DNA from: Planctomycetota bacterium
GTDB lineage: Bacteria > Planctomycetota > Phycisphaerae > SM23-33
NCBI GenBank assembly: GCA_022705325.1
Contig: JAKJER010000020.1
Coordinates: 1-64,000, forward strand
Direction of reading: 5' to 3'
Length of the DNA stretch: 64,000 bases
Part shown: piece after piece, positions 16,713-24,768 of the stretch
Layout of the letters: every line of letters starts with the position of its first letter
Position numbering within the stretch: the first letter of the stretch is position 1
The notes under the pieces: generated by a model
What the model saw: the letters and a program-made list of their open reading frames with translations, nothing else
The model's database searches: none
What the model was told of the DNA's origin: nothing
Translations under genes and position numbers: made by a program

Positions 16713-17167
16713 TTCGACCAATTCCTGCGGTGTTCTTCAATTACGGCTTCAAATCTTGCCATCTTGGTATGATGGTTATTCCAGACGCTTCGCCAGCTGT
16801 CGACAATGCGGTTCCTCTCACAAACGCAGAAGTATGCCCTTTGCTTCACTTCGTCCAATCTCTTCTCGGCAAAAGCAGCAAGGTCTTCTTTCTCCTTGCG
16901 CAAAGCCTCCCGCAGGGCAGCCACTGCCGCAGTCTTTTTCGCGATTGCCCTATCCTGCAAGTCCTGCGCGTCCTTCTGCGCCGCCGCCGCCCACGGTACC
17001 ACGATCGTACTGACTAGCAGTATGGCGGCCCCTATCAACTTCTCAAATAAGGGGAAATCCGATTCTGGCGGCATGATACCCCGCGTGTCGGGGACGTTCT
17101 TTGGCGAGTTTTCGTCTGGATTCGCGCCTCGATTCTTATCCCTCTTGCGGCTGCGGTCCTTTACCAT
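16709..17167 (-). CDS. Membrane-anchored coiled-coil protein (cassette gene 1)
   Basis: 152 residues from the ATG at 17167, which has GGGAG upstream; a longer in-frame start at 17248 is possible. A basic, disordered N-terminus (VKDRSRKRDKNRG) precedes a membrane segment at about 45-63 (LIGAAILLVSTIVVPWAAAA). A coiled coil of about 45 residues (KTAAVAALREALRKEKEDL) follows, then a Trp/His-rich C-terminus (SWRSVWNNHHTKMARF). Function is unknown. It is the first gene of the three-gene set. Confidence 0.6.
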   Translation of the reverse strand: MVKDRSRKRDKNRGANPDENSPKNVPDTRGIMPPESDFPLFEKLIGAAILLVSTIVVPWAAAAQKDAQDLQDRAIAKKTAAVAALREALRKEKEDLAAFAEKRLDEVKQRAYFCVCERNRIVDSWRSVWNNHHTKMARFEAVIEEHRRNWSK

Positions 17168-17462
17168 AACTATGCTCCCTGCGATGCGATTACGGAGAAA
17201 ATAACCAAGGGTTCGACAAAAGGCAATTTCTTTTTCGGGGGGTACCATCGCCCTTGTCAGTGCTGGTGCTGGCCTCTGTCAAGACTGCTATCCATAGCGA
17301 CAGCTCCTGGACTTGCCCTGTGGGCCACTCCACTGGAGGTCTTGTTGTGTCTCCCGAGTCCGCCCGCTCGTAGCCGACCGAGGCGTCCCCGAATCATGTC
17401 CGGGTGAGCATTCTTTTGCCCGTAATCAAATCAATACATCGCTCCCATAGCTCAAACAGAGC

Positions 17463-18275
17463 TTACATCCTCGCCGCCTCGAAGATCCGCAGGCACTTTT
17501 CCAGCAGCGGTTGAAGCTGGTCGAGCGGCCATTGGCAGGCGGCGTCGGACTTGGCGGCGTCGGGGTTGGGGTGGGTCTCGATGAACAGCGCGTCGGCCCC
17601 GGCCGCCAGCGCGGCCCCGGCCAGCACGGGCACGAACTCCCGTCGTCCGCCGCTGGCGGTGCCCAGGCCGCCCGGCTCCTGAACGCTGTGGGTGGCGTCG
17701 AAGACGACCGGGGCGAAGGCCCGCATCTGCACGATGCCCCGCACGTCGGTCACCAGGCGGTTGTAGCCGAAGAACGTCCCCCGCTCGGTCAGCAGGACCC
17801 GGCCGTTGCCCGCGGAGCGGACCTTGTTGGCCGCCTGCTCCATGTCGGCGGGGGCCATGAACTGGCCCTTCTTGATGTTGACGCACTTGCCGGTCCGGGC
17901 GGCGGCGACGATGAGGTCGGTCTGGCGGCACAGGAAGGCGGGGATCTGGAGGGCGTCGAGCACGGCGGCGGCGGGCTCGGCCTGGGCGGCCTCGTGAATG
18001 TCGCTGAGCGCGGGCACGCCGATCTGTTGCTTGACCTGGCCCAGCCAGTCCAGGCCCTGCTCCAGGCCCGGGCCGCGGTAGCCGTCGGCGGAGCTGCGAT
18101 TGGCCTTGTCGAAGCTGGCCTTGAACACGTAGCCGACGCCCAGGCGGGCGCAGACGTCCCGCACCCGCCCGGCCACGTCCAGGCACAGTTCCAGCGACTC
18201 CGCCATGCAGGGCCCGGCGATCAGGGCGAGCCGGCCGGCTCCGAATTCGACGTTCGCGATGGTGCAGGTGTTCAC
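17463..18275 (-). CDS. kdsA: 3-deoxy-8-phosphooctulonate (KDO-8-P) synthase
   Basis: 270 residues from a GTG start preceded by AAAGAGGA. It condenses arabinose-5-phosphate and phosphoenolpyruvate to KDO-8-P, a precursor of the lipopolysaccharide inner core. The TIM-barrel family is clear from LIAGPCMAES, FKASFDKANRSS, ALSDIHE, NIKKGQFMAPADM, TERGTFFGYNRLV, FDATHSVQ and LFIETHPNPDAAKSD. The cysteine in AGPC indicates the metal-dependent class rather than the E. coli type, which has asparagine there. Its presence supports a lipid-A/LPS outer membrane. Confidence 0.95.
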   Translation of the reverse strand: MNTCTIANVEFGAGRLALIAGPCMAESLELCLDVAGRVRDVCARLGVGYVFKASFDKANRSSADGYRGPGLEQGLDWLGQVKQQIGVPALSDIHEAAQAEPAAAVLDALQIPAFLCRQTDLIVAAARTGKCVNIKKGQFMAPADMEQAANKVRSAGNGRVLLTERGTFFGYNRLVTDVRGIVQMRAFAPVVFDATHSVQEPGGLGTASGGRREFVPVLAGAALAAGADALFIETHPNPDAAKSDAACQWPLDQLQPLLEKCLRIFEAARM

Positions 18276-18318
18276 GGGCGATCCTCTTTCAGAGCGGACC
18301 TATGGTTCCTTTCGCGTC

Positions 18319-19242
18319 TCACGCCCACGGCCAGTAGCTTCTCCGCTCGTCGGCGGGCGGGATGATGAGCCTCAGGCGCGACGGGGCGACGGAAATATCC
18401 AGCGGGGTGGAGGGTCCGACGTCGCCGTCGACCTGGCTGGGCACGGGCTGATCGGTCTCGATGCGGAGGTTGCGGAACTGCCGGTAGACCACGTCGCCCT
18501 TGAGCGGGTGTCGGCGCAGGAGCGTCCAGGCGGCGTGGAGGACCAGGGCGGTCTGCTCCCGGCAGCCGAAGACGACCAGGTCCAGCAGGCCGTCGTCGTA
18601 GCGGGCGTCGCGGCAGATGCGCAGGCCCACGGCGTAGCGGGAAATGTTGCCGATGAACGCCAGCCCGTAGTCGTTGAAGATCTCCTCCCCGTCCGCGACG
18701 ATCCTCATGCGCGGGAAGTCGTGCTCCCAGAACGTCCGCCAGATGGGCCAGAAGTAGCTCAGGTGGCTGATGTGCCCGGTGCGGCCGGCCGCCAGCCGGC
18801 GCACGACCTCGCCGTCGAACCCCACGCCGATGATGAGCATGAAGCTCCGCCCGTTGATCAGGCCCATGTCGCAGTCGACGACGCGTCCGGCCCGCACGAC
18901 CTGGACGATCTTGTACGGGTCGCCCGGGACGCGGAGTTCCTTGGCCAGCAGGTTCTCCGTGCCGGCGGGGCAAGGCAGGATGGGCACGTCGCTGCCGGCC
19001 AGCCCGGCCGCCACTTCGTTGACGGTCCCGTCGCCGCCCCAGACGATGACGGCGCGGGCGCTGCGGGCGATGGTGCGGACGTACCGGGTGGCGTCCTCGG
19101 GCCCGCGCGTGGTGTACTCCACCAGCGGCATGTCCGCCGCGCGCGCGGCCTGGCGAATCCCGTTCAGGGAGTGCAGGTGCCCGCCGTAGCCGCTGTGCGG
19201 ATTGACGACGAGGTAAACGCGCTTGGCGCTGTCGGTGCTCAT
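18319..19242 (-). CDS. Diacylglycerol/lipid kinase family protein (DAGK catalytic domain)
   Basis: 307 residues from the ATG at 19242. The longer open frame to 19419 runs through the divergent promoter and is not supported. Motifs are VYLVVNPHSGYGGHL, VIVWGGDGTVNEVAAGLAGS (GGDGT nucleotide loop), PCPAGTENLLAKEL and a YegS-like C-terminal beta domain (DYGLAFIGNISRYA, DDGLLDLVVF). Such kinases phosphorylate diacylglycerol, sphingoid bases or undecaprenol at the inner membrane; the substrate here cannot be told. It is divergent from the TPR-alphaCTD gene. Confidence 0.88.
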   Translation of the reverse strand: MSTDSAKRVYLVVNPHSGYGGHLHSLNGIRQAARAADMPLVEYTTRGPEDATRYVRTIARSARAVIVWGGDGTVNEVAAGLAGSDVPILPCPAGTENLLAKELRVPGDPYKIVQVVRAGRVVDCDMGLINGRSFMLIIGVGFDGEVVRRLAAGRTGHISHLSYFWPIWRTFWEHDFPRMRIVADGEEIFNDYGLAFIGNISRYAVGLRICRDARYDDGLLDLVVFGCREQTALVLHAAWTLLRRHPLKGDVVYRQFRNLRIETDQPVPSQVDGDVGPSTPLDISVAPSRLRLIIPPADERRSYWPWA

Positions 19243-19271
19243 GGCGTAACATCCCGGGCCGCAAACGGGGA

Positions 19272-19299
19272 TTGATTGCCCCGGCGACCGTGTTATAAT
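19272..19299 (+). promoter_or_regulatory. Sigma70 promoter for the TPR-alphaCTD gene
   Basis: TTGATT, a 16-bp spacer and a perfect TATAAT. It stands about 70 bp before the ATG at 19370, with GAGGAAG as ribosome site. It is one of the best -10 boxes in the window. Confidence 0.65.
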
Positions 19300-19369
19300 A
19301 CCCGACTTGCCGCGCCCTACCAACAGTCTGCTGCGCGGACGCCACCAGCCGACGAGGAAGATGAAAACT

Positions 19370-20695
19370 ATGGAAAACACTGCGGTCGATACGATCGAGG
19401 CCATTGTGGCCAAGGACACGTGGAACCACGACGATTACCAGGCGCTCATCCAGAACCTGTACTCGCGGAACGACGCGGTGGACAAGTTCGGCGCGATCCT
19501 GGGGCAACTGGAAGCCGCCCATCCGCAGCCCAGCGGAGCGCCGGCCCTGAAGGTGGGCATCGCCCGCTTCATGCTCTGCCGCTTCCGCCCGGCCCTGGAG
19601 GTGCTCGCCCAGGCGACCGACAACAAGGACAATCATTACTTCCAGGCGATGTGCCTCAAGAACCTCGGGCGCTTCGACAAGGCGGCCGACGAGTTCCGCA
19701 AGGCCCAGTCCCGCGGCTGGAACGAGCAGGCCTCCGCCGTCCGCATCGCCGAGTGCCAGGCCCTGGCCGGGCAGCTTGACGCCGCCGAGGCCAGCCTCAA
19801 GGGCCTGGGCTCCAAGCTGGGCTCCGACGCGGAGTACCAGTACGTCCGCGGGCTGGTGTACGAACTGCAGGGCTTCCACGACCAGGCGGTCGAGGCCTAC
19901 GACAAGGCCCGGGCGATCCAGCCCAACCACGGCGAGGCGACGTTCCGCCTGGCCTACTTCAACGACCTGCACGGCGACGAGGCGACCGCGGCCGAGCTGT
20001 ACCAGGAGTGCCTCAACCAGCCCCCCGTGCACGCCAACGCCCTGATCAACCTCTCGGTCCTGCTGGAGGACGACGGGCAGTACGACCGGGCGATCGCGTG
20101 CTTGAAGCGGCTGCTGTCGGCCGATCCCAACCACCCGCGGGCCAGGCTGTTCGTCAAGGACGTCGAGGCGTCCAAGGACATGTACTATGACGAGGACCAG
20201 GCCAAGCGGATCGCCCGGCGCAACGCCGTGCTGGACATCCCGGTGACGGACTTCGAGCTGTCGGTGCGGGCCCGCAACTGCCTCAAGAAGATGAACATCC
20301 GCACGCTGGGCGACCTCGTCCGCACCACCGAGGCCGAGCTGCTGGGCTACAAAAACTTCGGCGAGACCTCGCTGAAGGAAATCAAGGACATGCTGGGAGC
20401 CAAGGGGCTGCGGCTGGGGCAGGCCCTCGAAGAGGGCGTCGAACTGGCGATCCCCGAGGCCCCTCCGCCCGCGCCGCCCAGCCAGGACGCCGGGGCGATG
20501 GCCATTCCCCTGGATCAGGTCGAACTGTCGGTGCGGGCCCGCAAGGCCCTGGATACCCTCAACGTCAGCACCCTGGGCGACCTGACCCAGCACAGCGAAG
20601 GCGAACTGCTCGCCTGCCGCAACTTCGGACAGACCAGCCTCAACGAGGTCCGCGAGCGGCTGGCCGAGTACGGCCTGCGCCTGCGGGAGAACTAG
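19370..20695 (+). CDS. TPR protein with two C-terminal RNA polymerase alpha-CTD domains
   Basis: 441 residues; GAGGAAG lies nine bases before the ATG at 19370, and an ATG at 19361 is an alternative. Residues of about 40-270 are tetratricopeptide-like helical repeats (GRFDKAADEFRKAQSRGW, GFHDQAVEAYDKARAIQPNH, GQYDRAIACLKRLLSADPNH). Two copies of the RpoA C-terminal domain follow. Copy one (about 290-350) has FELSVRARNCLKKM..LGDLV..TEAELL..KNFGETSLKEIKDML. Copy two (about 380-440) has VELSVRARKALDTL..LGDL..SEGELL..RNFGQTSLNEVRERL. Copy one keeps the R-x-x-N-C-L-K DNA-contact set of E. coli alphaCTD. It may link protein-protein signals to promoter DNA. Cytoplasmic. Confidence 0.88.
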   Translation: MENTAVDTIEAIVAKDTWNHDDYQALIQNLYSRNDAVDKFGAILGQLEAAHPQPSGAPALKVGIARFMLCRFRPALEVLAQATDNKDNHYFQAMCLKNLGRFDKAADEFRKAQSRGWNEQASAVRIAECQALAGQLDAAEASLKGLGSKLGSDAEYQYVRGLVYELQGFHDQAVEAYDKARAIQPNHGEATFRLAYFNDLHGDEATAAELYQECLNQPPVHANALINLSVLLEDDGQYDRAIACLKRLLSADPNHPRARLFVKDVEASKDMYYDEDQAKRIARRNAVLDIPVTDFELSVRARNCLKKMNIRTLGDLVRTTEAELLGYKNFGETSLKEIKDMLGAKGLRLGQALEEGVELAIPEAPPPAPPSQDAGAMAIPLDQVELSVRARKALDTLNVSTLGDLTQHSEGELLACRNFGQTSLNEVRERLAEYGLRLREN

Positions 20696-20779
20696 GCAGA
20701 GGCCTGTCGAACCCGACGGACAATCGGCGGCCCGGATTCGTCCGCCGTGTCGTCCGGCCCCCTGCCGGTGGACGCACCC

Positions 20780-21265
20780 ATGTCCGAGACCGTCGCCTAC
20801 ATCGCGCTGGGCGGGAACGTCGCCGACGTCGAGGCGACCCTGCGCCAGGCCCTGGCACAACTGGACGCCGCACCGGGCGTCCGCGTACGGCGCCTCTCCC
20901 GATTGTACTGGACCGAGGCGGTGGGAGGCCCGCCGGGCCAACCGCAATACCTCAACGCCGTGGCCGAGATCGCCACCTCGCTGGACGCGGCGCAGTTGCT
21001 GCGGACGCTCCAGCAGATCGAACGCTCGCTGGGGCGCGACCGCGCCCGAGAGGTCCGCTGGGGGCCGCGAACCTGCGACCTGGATATCCTGCTGGTCGGC
21101 CGACACGTGGTGAACGAGCCGGACCTGACCATCCCGCACCCCCGGCTGCACCTGCGGAAGTTCGTGCTGGAAGGACTGGCCCAACTCGCGCCGGACCTGG
21201 AACATCCGGTGCTGGGCAAGACGATGAGCCAGTTGCTGCGCGAGCTGGACCGGCCGGGCCGCTGA
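20780..21265 (+). CDS. folK: 6-hydroxymethyl-7,8-dihydropterin pyrophosphokinase (HPPK)
   Basis: 161 residues from the ATG at 20780. It transfers pyrophosphate from ATP to the pterin in folate synthesis. Signature elements are YIALGGNVADVEATL, YWTEAVGGPPGQPQYLNAV, IERSLGRDR, RWGPRTCDLDILL and IPHPRLHLRKFVLEGLAQLAPD, at the usual HPPK length. It is the first gene of the folK, deoxynucleoside kinase, panC, panD, lgt run. Confidence 0.95.
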   Translation: MSETVAYIALGGNVADVEATLRQALAQLDAAPGVRVRRLSRLYWTEAVGGPPGQPQYLNAVAEIATSLDAAQLLRTLQQIERSLGRDRAREVRWGPRTCDLDILLVGRHVVNEPDLTIPHPRLHLRKFVLEGLAQLAPDLEHPVLGKTMSQLLRELDRPGR

Positions 21266-21302
21266 GAGACCGACATCCGAAACCCGACGTGGGAGCGAAG
21301 CC

Positions 21303-21908
21303 TTGGCCAGTGCCGGCGCCAACCTGATCAGCATCATCGGCCCCCCCGCCGCCGGCAAGACGACGCTGGCCGAGGCGCTGGCCGGCGAGCTGGGCGGAGG
21401 CCTGATCCGCGAGGACTACGCGGGCAACCCGTTCCTGGCTGCCTCGTACCTGGGCCGGCCGGAACTGGCCCTGCCCAGCCAGCTCTATTTTCTATTCTCG
21501 CGGGCGGGGCAGCTCTCGCGAGACAACTGGCCCGCCTGCGGGCTGGCGGTCAGCGACTACGGCTTCTGCCAGGACGCCCTTTATGCCCTTCACAGCCTGG
21601 CGGGCGAGGAACTGGCCGTCTACCGCCGCCTGGCCGACCGGGTGGAAGGGATGATCCAGCCGCCGGACCTGGTGGTGCACCTGGACGCGGCGGAGCAGGC
21701 CCTGCTGCAGCGGATCGCCCGGCGGGGGCGGCGCTTCGAAACGGTGATGACCGTGGACTTCCTTCGGCGGATGCGGCGGGAGTATGATCGGATCGTGCCG
21801 GCCCTGGACTGCCCCGTGCTGACGGTGGACGCCGGCGTCCGCGACCTGCGCCGCAGCGACGTCCTGGCGGAGGTGGTCCAGGACGTCCGCCGTCGCCTGA
21901 ACCTGTAG
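21303..21908 (+). CDS. Deoxynucleoside kinase family protein
   Basis: 201 residues from a TTG start at 21303 with GGGAG upstream. The P-loop is GPPAAGKT at 13-20. A dNK-like fold is suggested by IREDYAGNPFLAASY, LYFLFSRAGQLS, SDYGFCQDALYA, PPDLVVHLDAAEQALLQRIARRGR (LID region) and DFLRRMRREYDRIV. It should phosphorylate a deoxynucleoside for salvage. It follows folK by 37 bp and precedes panC by 21 bp, an operon-like spacing. Confidence 0.82.
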   Translation: MASAGANLISIIGPPAAGKTTLAEALAGELGGGLIREDYAGNPFLAASYLGRPELALPSQLYFLFSRAGQLSRDNWPACGLAVSDYGFCQDALYALHSLAGEELAVYRRLADRVEGMIQPPDLVVHLDAAEQALLQRIARRGRRFETVMTVDFLRRMRREYDRIVPALDCPVLTVDAGVRDLRRSDVLAEVVQDVRRRLNL

Positions 21909-21929
21909 AACCAGAGTACGAGGTCCGAC

Positions 21930-22799
21930 ATGACCTGCCCCGTATCCGAAACGATCGCCGACATTCGCGCCCGCGTGGCCCGCTCCCGCGCCGACGGCCT
22001 GAGCGTCGCCCTGGTGCCCACCATGGGGGCCCTGCACGCCGGGCACGAGAGCCTCATCCGCGCCGCCCGCGAGCGGTGCGGCTTCGTCGTGGTCTCCATC
22101 TTCGTCAACCCCACGCAGTTCGGCCCCGGCGAGGACTACGCCAGCTATCCCCGTTCGCCCGAGGCGGACCTGGAGGCGTGCGCCCGCAGCGGCGCCGCCG
22201 TCGCGTTCATGCCCCAGCCGGCGGAGATGTACGACCCGCCCTCGCTGACGGTCGTCAGCGTGCCCTCCCTGAGCGGCACGCTCTGCGGGGCCAGCCGCCC
22301 GGGCCACTTCGAGGGCGTCTGCACCGTCGTGGCCAAGCTGTTCAACATCGTCCAGCCGGACCAGGCGCTCTTCGGGGCCAAGGACTACCAGCAGGCCACG
22401 ATCCTGCGGCGGATGGCGGGCGATCTGAACTTCCCGCTGGAGGTCGTCGTCTGCCCGACCGTCCGCGAGACGGACGGGCTGGCGATGTCCAGCCGCAATC
22501 GCTACCTGTCCGGCGGGCAGCGGGCCCAGGCAGTTGCCCTGCACGAGTCGCTGCTGCTGGCCGGGCGGCTGGCCGGGCAGGGGGAGCGGTCGGCCGGGCG
22601 GATCGCCCAGGCCATGCGCGAGCACCTGGCCCGACGGGCGCCGGACGGGCGAATCGACTACATCCAGATTGTCGACCCCGACAGCCTGGCCGACGTGGAC
22701 ACCGTCGATCGCCCGGTCCAGGTGCTGCTGGCCGTGCGCCTGGGCCGCGCGCGCCTGATCGACAACATGCGGGTGGACGCCGCTCGCCCGGATCGGTAG
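21930..22799 (+). CDS. panC: Pantoate-beta-alanine ligase (pantothenate synthetase)
   Basis: 289 residues. ATP-dependent condensation of pantoate and beta-alanine to pantothenate in the cytoplasm. The HIGH-class nucleotidyltransferase motifs are VPTMGALHAGHESLIRAA, IFVNPTQFGPGEDYASYPR, PGHFEGVCTVVAKLFNIVQPD, FGAKDYQQATILRRM and RETDGLAMSSRNRYL. Full length. Its substrate beta-alanine is made by the next gene product, PanD. Confidence 0.97.
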   Translation: MTCPVSETIADIRARVARSRADGLSVALVPTMGALHAGHESLIRAARERCGFVVVSIFVNPTQFGPGEDYASYPRSPEADLEACARSGAAVAFMPQPAEMYDPPSLTVVSVPSLSGTLCGASRPGHFEGVCTVVAKLFNIVQPDQALFGAKDYQQATILRRMAGDLNFPLEVVVCPTVRETDGLAMSSRNRYLSGGQRAQAVALHESLLLAGRLAGQGERSAGRIAQAMREHLARRAPDGRIDYIQIVDPDSLADVDTVDRPVQVLLAVRLGRARLIDNMRVDAARPDR

Positions 22800-22855
22800 A
22801 ATACAGCGCTTTAGCCGTCGCGGGCCCTCCGGGGCCCGCTGACCTGCGAGAGACC

Positions 22856-23218
22856 ATGTTTCTGAAAGTACTGCGCAGCAAAATCCACCGCGCCACGGTC
22901 ACCGAGGCGTCCATTGACTACATCGGGTCCATCACCATCGACGAGGACCTGATGGACGCCAGCGGGCTGGTCCACGGCGAGAGCGTCCTGGTGGCCGATC
23001 TCACCGACGGCGCGCGCTTCGAGACCTACGTCATTCCCGGACCGCGGGGCAGCGGCGTCATCTGCATCAACGGGGCGGCCGCCCGCCTGGTCACCGTCGG
23101 AGATTTGGTGATCATCATGGCCTTCGCGTACGTAACACCCGAAGAGGCCAGGACCCTTCAGGCGCAGATCGTCCTGATCGGCCAAGACAACCGGACCTTC
23201 AAGAAGATTGAACATTGA
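22856..23218 (+). CDS. panD: Aspartate 1-decarboxylase
   Basis: 120 residues. It decarboxylates aspartate to beta-alanine for pantothenate synthesis. The pyruvoyl self-cleavage site is Gly24-Ser25 in YIGSIT. VLRSKIHRATVTEA, VTVGDLVIIMAFA and a short basic C-terminus fit the family. The last codons overlap the first of a series of TTGACNN heptads. It stands 56 bp after panC, suggesting one pantothenate operon. Confidence 0.96.
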   Translation: MFLKVLRSKIHRATVTEASIDYIGSITIDEDLMDASGLVHGESVLVADLTDGARFETYVIPGPRGSGVICINGAAARLVTVGDLVIIMAFAYVTPEEARTLQAQIVLIGQDNRTFKKIEH

Positions 23219-23317
23219 CAATTGACAGTTGACCGTTGAAGAGAGGCTCGCGGCGGCGCGTGCGAGTCGGCCGGGCTTCAATGTGCAAGGGTCGATGATC
23301 AATGGTCAATGGTCAAT
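23208..23317. repeat. Inverted pair of 7-bp iterations (TTGACNN / GGTCAAT)
   Basis: Five consecutive heptads of TTGAMNN type run from 23208 to about 23242. Three reverse-complement heptads (GATCAAT, GGTCAAT, GGTCAAT) run from 23297 to 23317. The arms bracket about 55 bp between panD and lgt and could form a hairpin. The left arm overlaps the end of panD. Confidence 0.6.
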
Positions 23318-23321
23318 ATCC

Positions 23322-24707
23322 ATGCGTCAGATCATTGTGGATTTCGGATACTTCGAGGTGCTGGGCGGGCGATTGCCCCTCCAGGTGTACGGCTACGGGC
23401 TGATGATGGTCCTGGGGTTTCTGACGGCCATCTACCTGGCCCAGTGGCGGGCGAGGCGCTCGGGCGAGAGCCCGGACGTCATCCTGCACTGCGGGCTGCT
23501 GGCGCTGGCCGGCGGGGTGATCGGGGCGCGCGTCGCCTACGTCATCCAGCACTGGGACCAGTTCGCCTCCAGCACCAACCTGATGGGGGCCATGCTCAAC
23601 GTCACCTCCGGGGGACTGATCTACTACGGCGGGGTGATCCTGGCCAGCCTGCTGGTCGTCCTCTTCCTGTGGTACAAGAAGGTCCCGCTGCGCCGGTATC
23701 TGGACATCGTGGCGGTCAGCCTGATGGTGGGCCTGGCCTTCGGGCGGGCGGGCTGCCTGCTCAACGGCTGCTGCTACGGCGGGCAGACCTCCGAACACGA
23801 CGCGCTGGGGATGCGCTTCCCGCTGTACTCCCAGCCGCTGGTGAAGCTCTCGTCCTCGCCGGGCCCGTTCGCCGACAGCACCGAGGGCCCCTCGCCGGTC
23901 TACAGCCACCAGTACCAGCGCAACCAGATCCAGCCCGACGCCCGGCTGATGCTGCTGGGCGACCGCCTTCGCCTGCCGCGGGAGTTCCACGCCCGGCTCC
24001 AGGGCGACCAGATGGCCACGCTGCTGGCGCCCGCGGACCGGGTCGAGAAGGGCTTCCACGACCTGGCCGGGCCTGATGCGCGCGTCTCGCAGGAGGAGTG
24101 GGAGCGGGGGCTCCAGTCGGCCGGCGGTTTCCTCCGAGGCAGCGAGTCGTGGACGGAAGCGATGATGTTCGACCGCAACGGCGACGCCCACCTGAACCTG
24201 GGCGAGGCCCGCGAATACCTCGCCGCCCGCCTGGAGTCCCTGCGCCACCGCTTCGACGCGAACGTCAACGGCGCGCTCGAGCCGGCCGAGACACAGGCCG
24301 CCAACGCCTGGCTCCAGAGCGACCTGTACGAGCTGGCCGCCCACCAGTGGTCGCACAAGGTCAAGCCCGCCCAACTCCTGGCGCTGGTCAACGCGCTGCT
24401 GCTGGCGGGCATTCTGGCCGCGTTCTACCGCCTTCGAACTCGCGAGGGGCAGGTTTTTGCCCTCCTGTTGATTCTTTACCCCGTCACAAGATTTATCCTC
24501 GAGTCCATTCGTGACGATAATCCTCATAACCTGCTGCAAGGCGTCCTGACTCACAATCAGTACACGTCGGTCGTGATGGCAGGTGCCGGAATTGTACTGT
24601 TCCTGGCGTTGAAGCGGTTTCCCGCCTCCGCCGGGCCCGGTTGGGCCCAGCGGGCGGCCTTGTCGGGTGCGGAGGGAAAGACCGCCAGGAGAGGCAAGAA
24701 CGACTAG
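23322..24707 (+). CDS. lgt: Prolipoprotein diacylglyceryl transferase with EF-hand insertion
   Basis: 461 residues from the ATG at 23322; upstream in-frame starts are possible because no ribosome site is obvious. Lgt transfers diacylglycerol from phosphatidylglycerol to the lipobox cysteine in the inner membrane. Family features are PLQVYGYGLMMVLGF, GGVIGARVAYVI, GLIYYGGVI and GRAGCLLNGCCYG at 141-153. C-terminal helices resume at about 349 (PAQLLALVNALLLAGILAAF). The roughly 190 residues between the signature and those helices far exceed the normal loop. They contain two EF-hand loops, DRNGDAHLNLGE at 284-295 and DANVNGALEPAE at 312-323. Confidence 0.92.
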   Translation: MRQIIVDFGYFEVLGGRLPLQVYGYGLMMVLGFLTAIYLAQWRARRSGESPDVILHCGLLALAGGVIGARVAYVIQHWDQFASSTNLMGAMLNVTSGGLIYYGGVILASLLVVLFLWYKKVPLRRYLDIVAVSLMVGLAFGRAGCLLNGCCYGGQTSEHDALGMRFPLYSQPLVKLSSSPGPFADSTEGPSPVYSHQYQRNQIQPDARLMLLGDRLRLPREFHARLQGDQMATLLAPADRVEKGFHDLAGPDARVSQEEWERGLQSAGGFLRGSESWTEAMMFDRNGDAHLNLGEAREYLAARLESLRHRFDANVNGALEPAETQAANAWLQSDLYELAAHQWSHKVKPAQLLALVNALLLAGILAAFYRLRTREGQVFALLLILYPVTRFILESIRDDNPHNLLQGVLTHNQYTSVVMAGAGIVLFLALKRFPASAGPGWAQRAALSGAEGKTARRGKND

Positions 24708-24768
24708 ACGGTGCGGCAAAGAGGATGCGACACATTCAGAACCGTCCCTTGGGGACAGAGGAGCCAAA

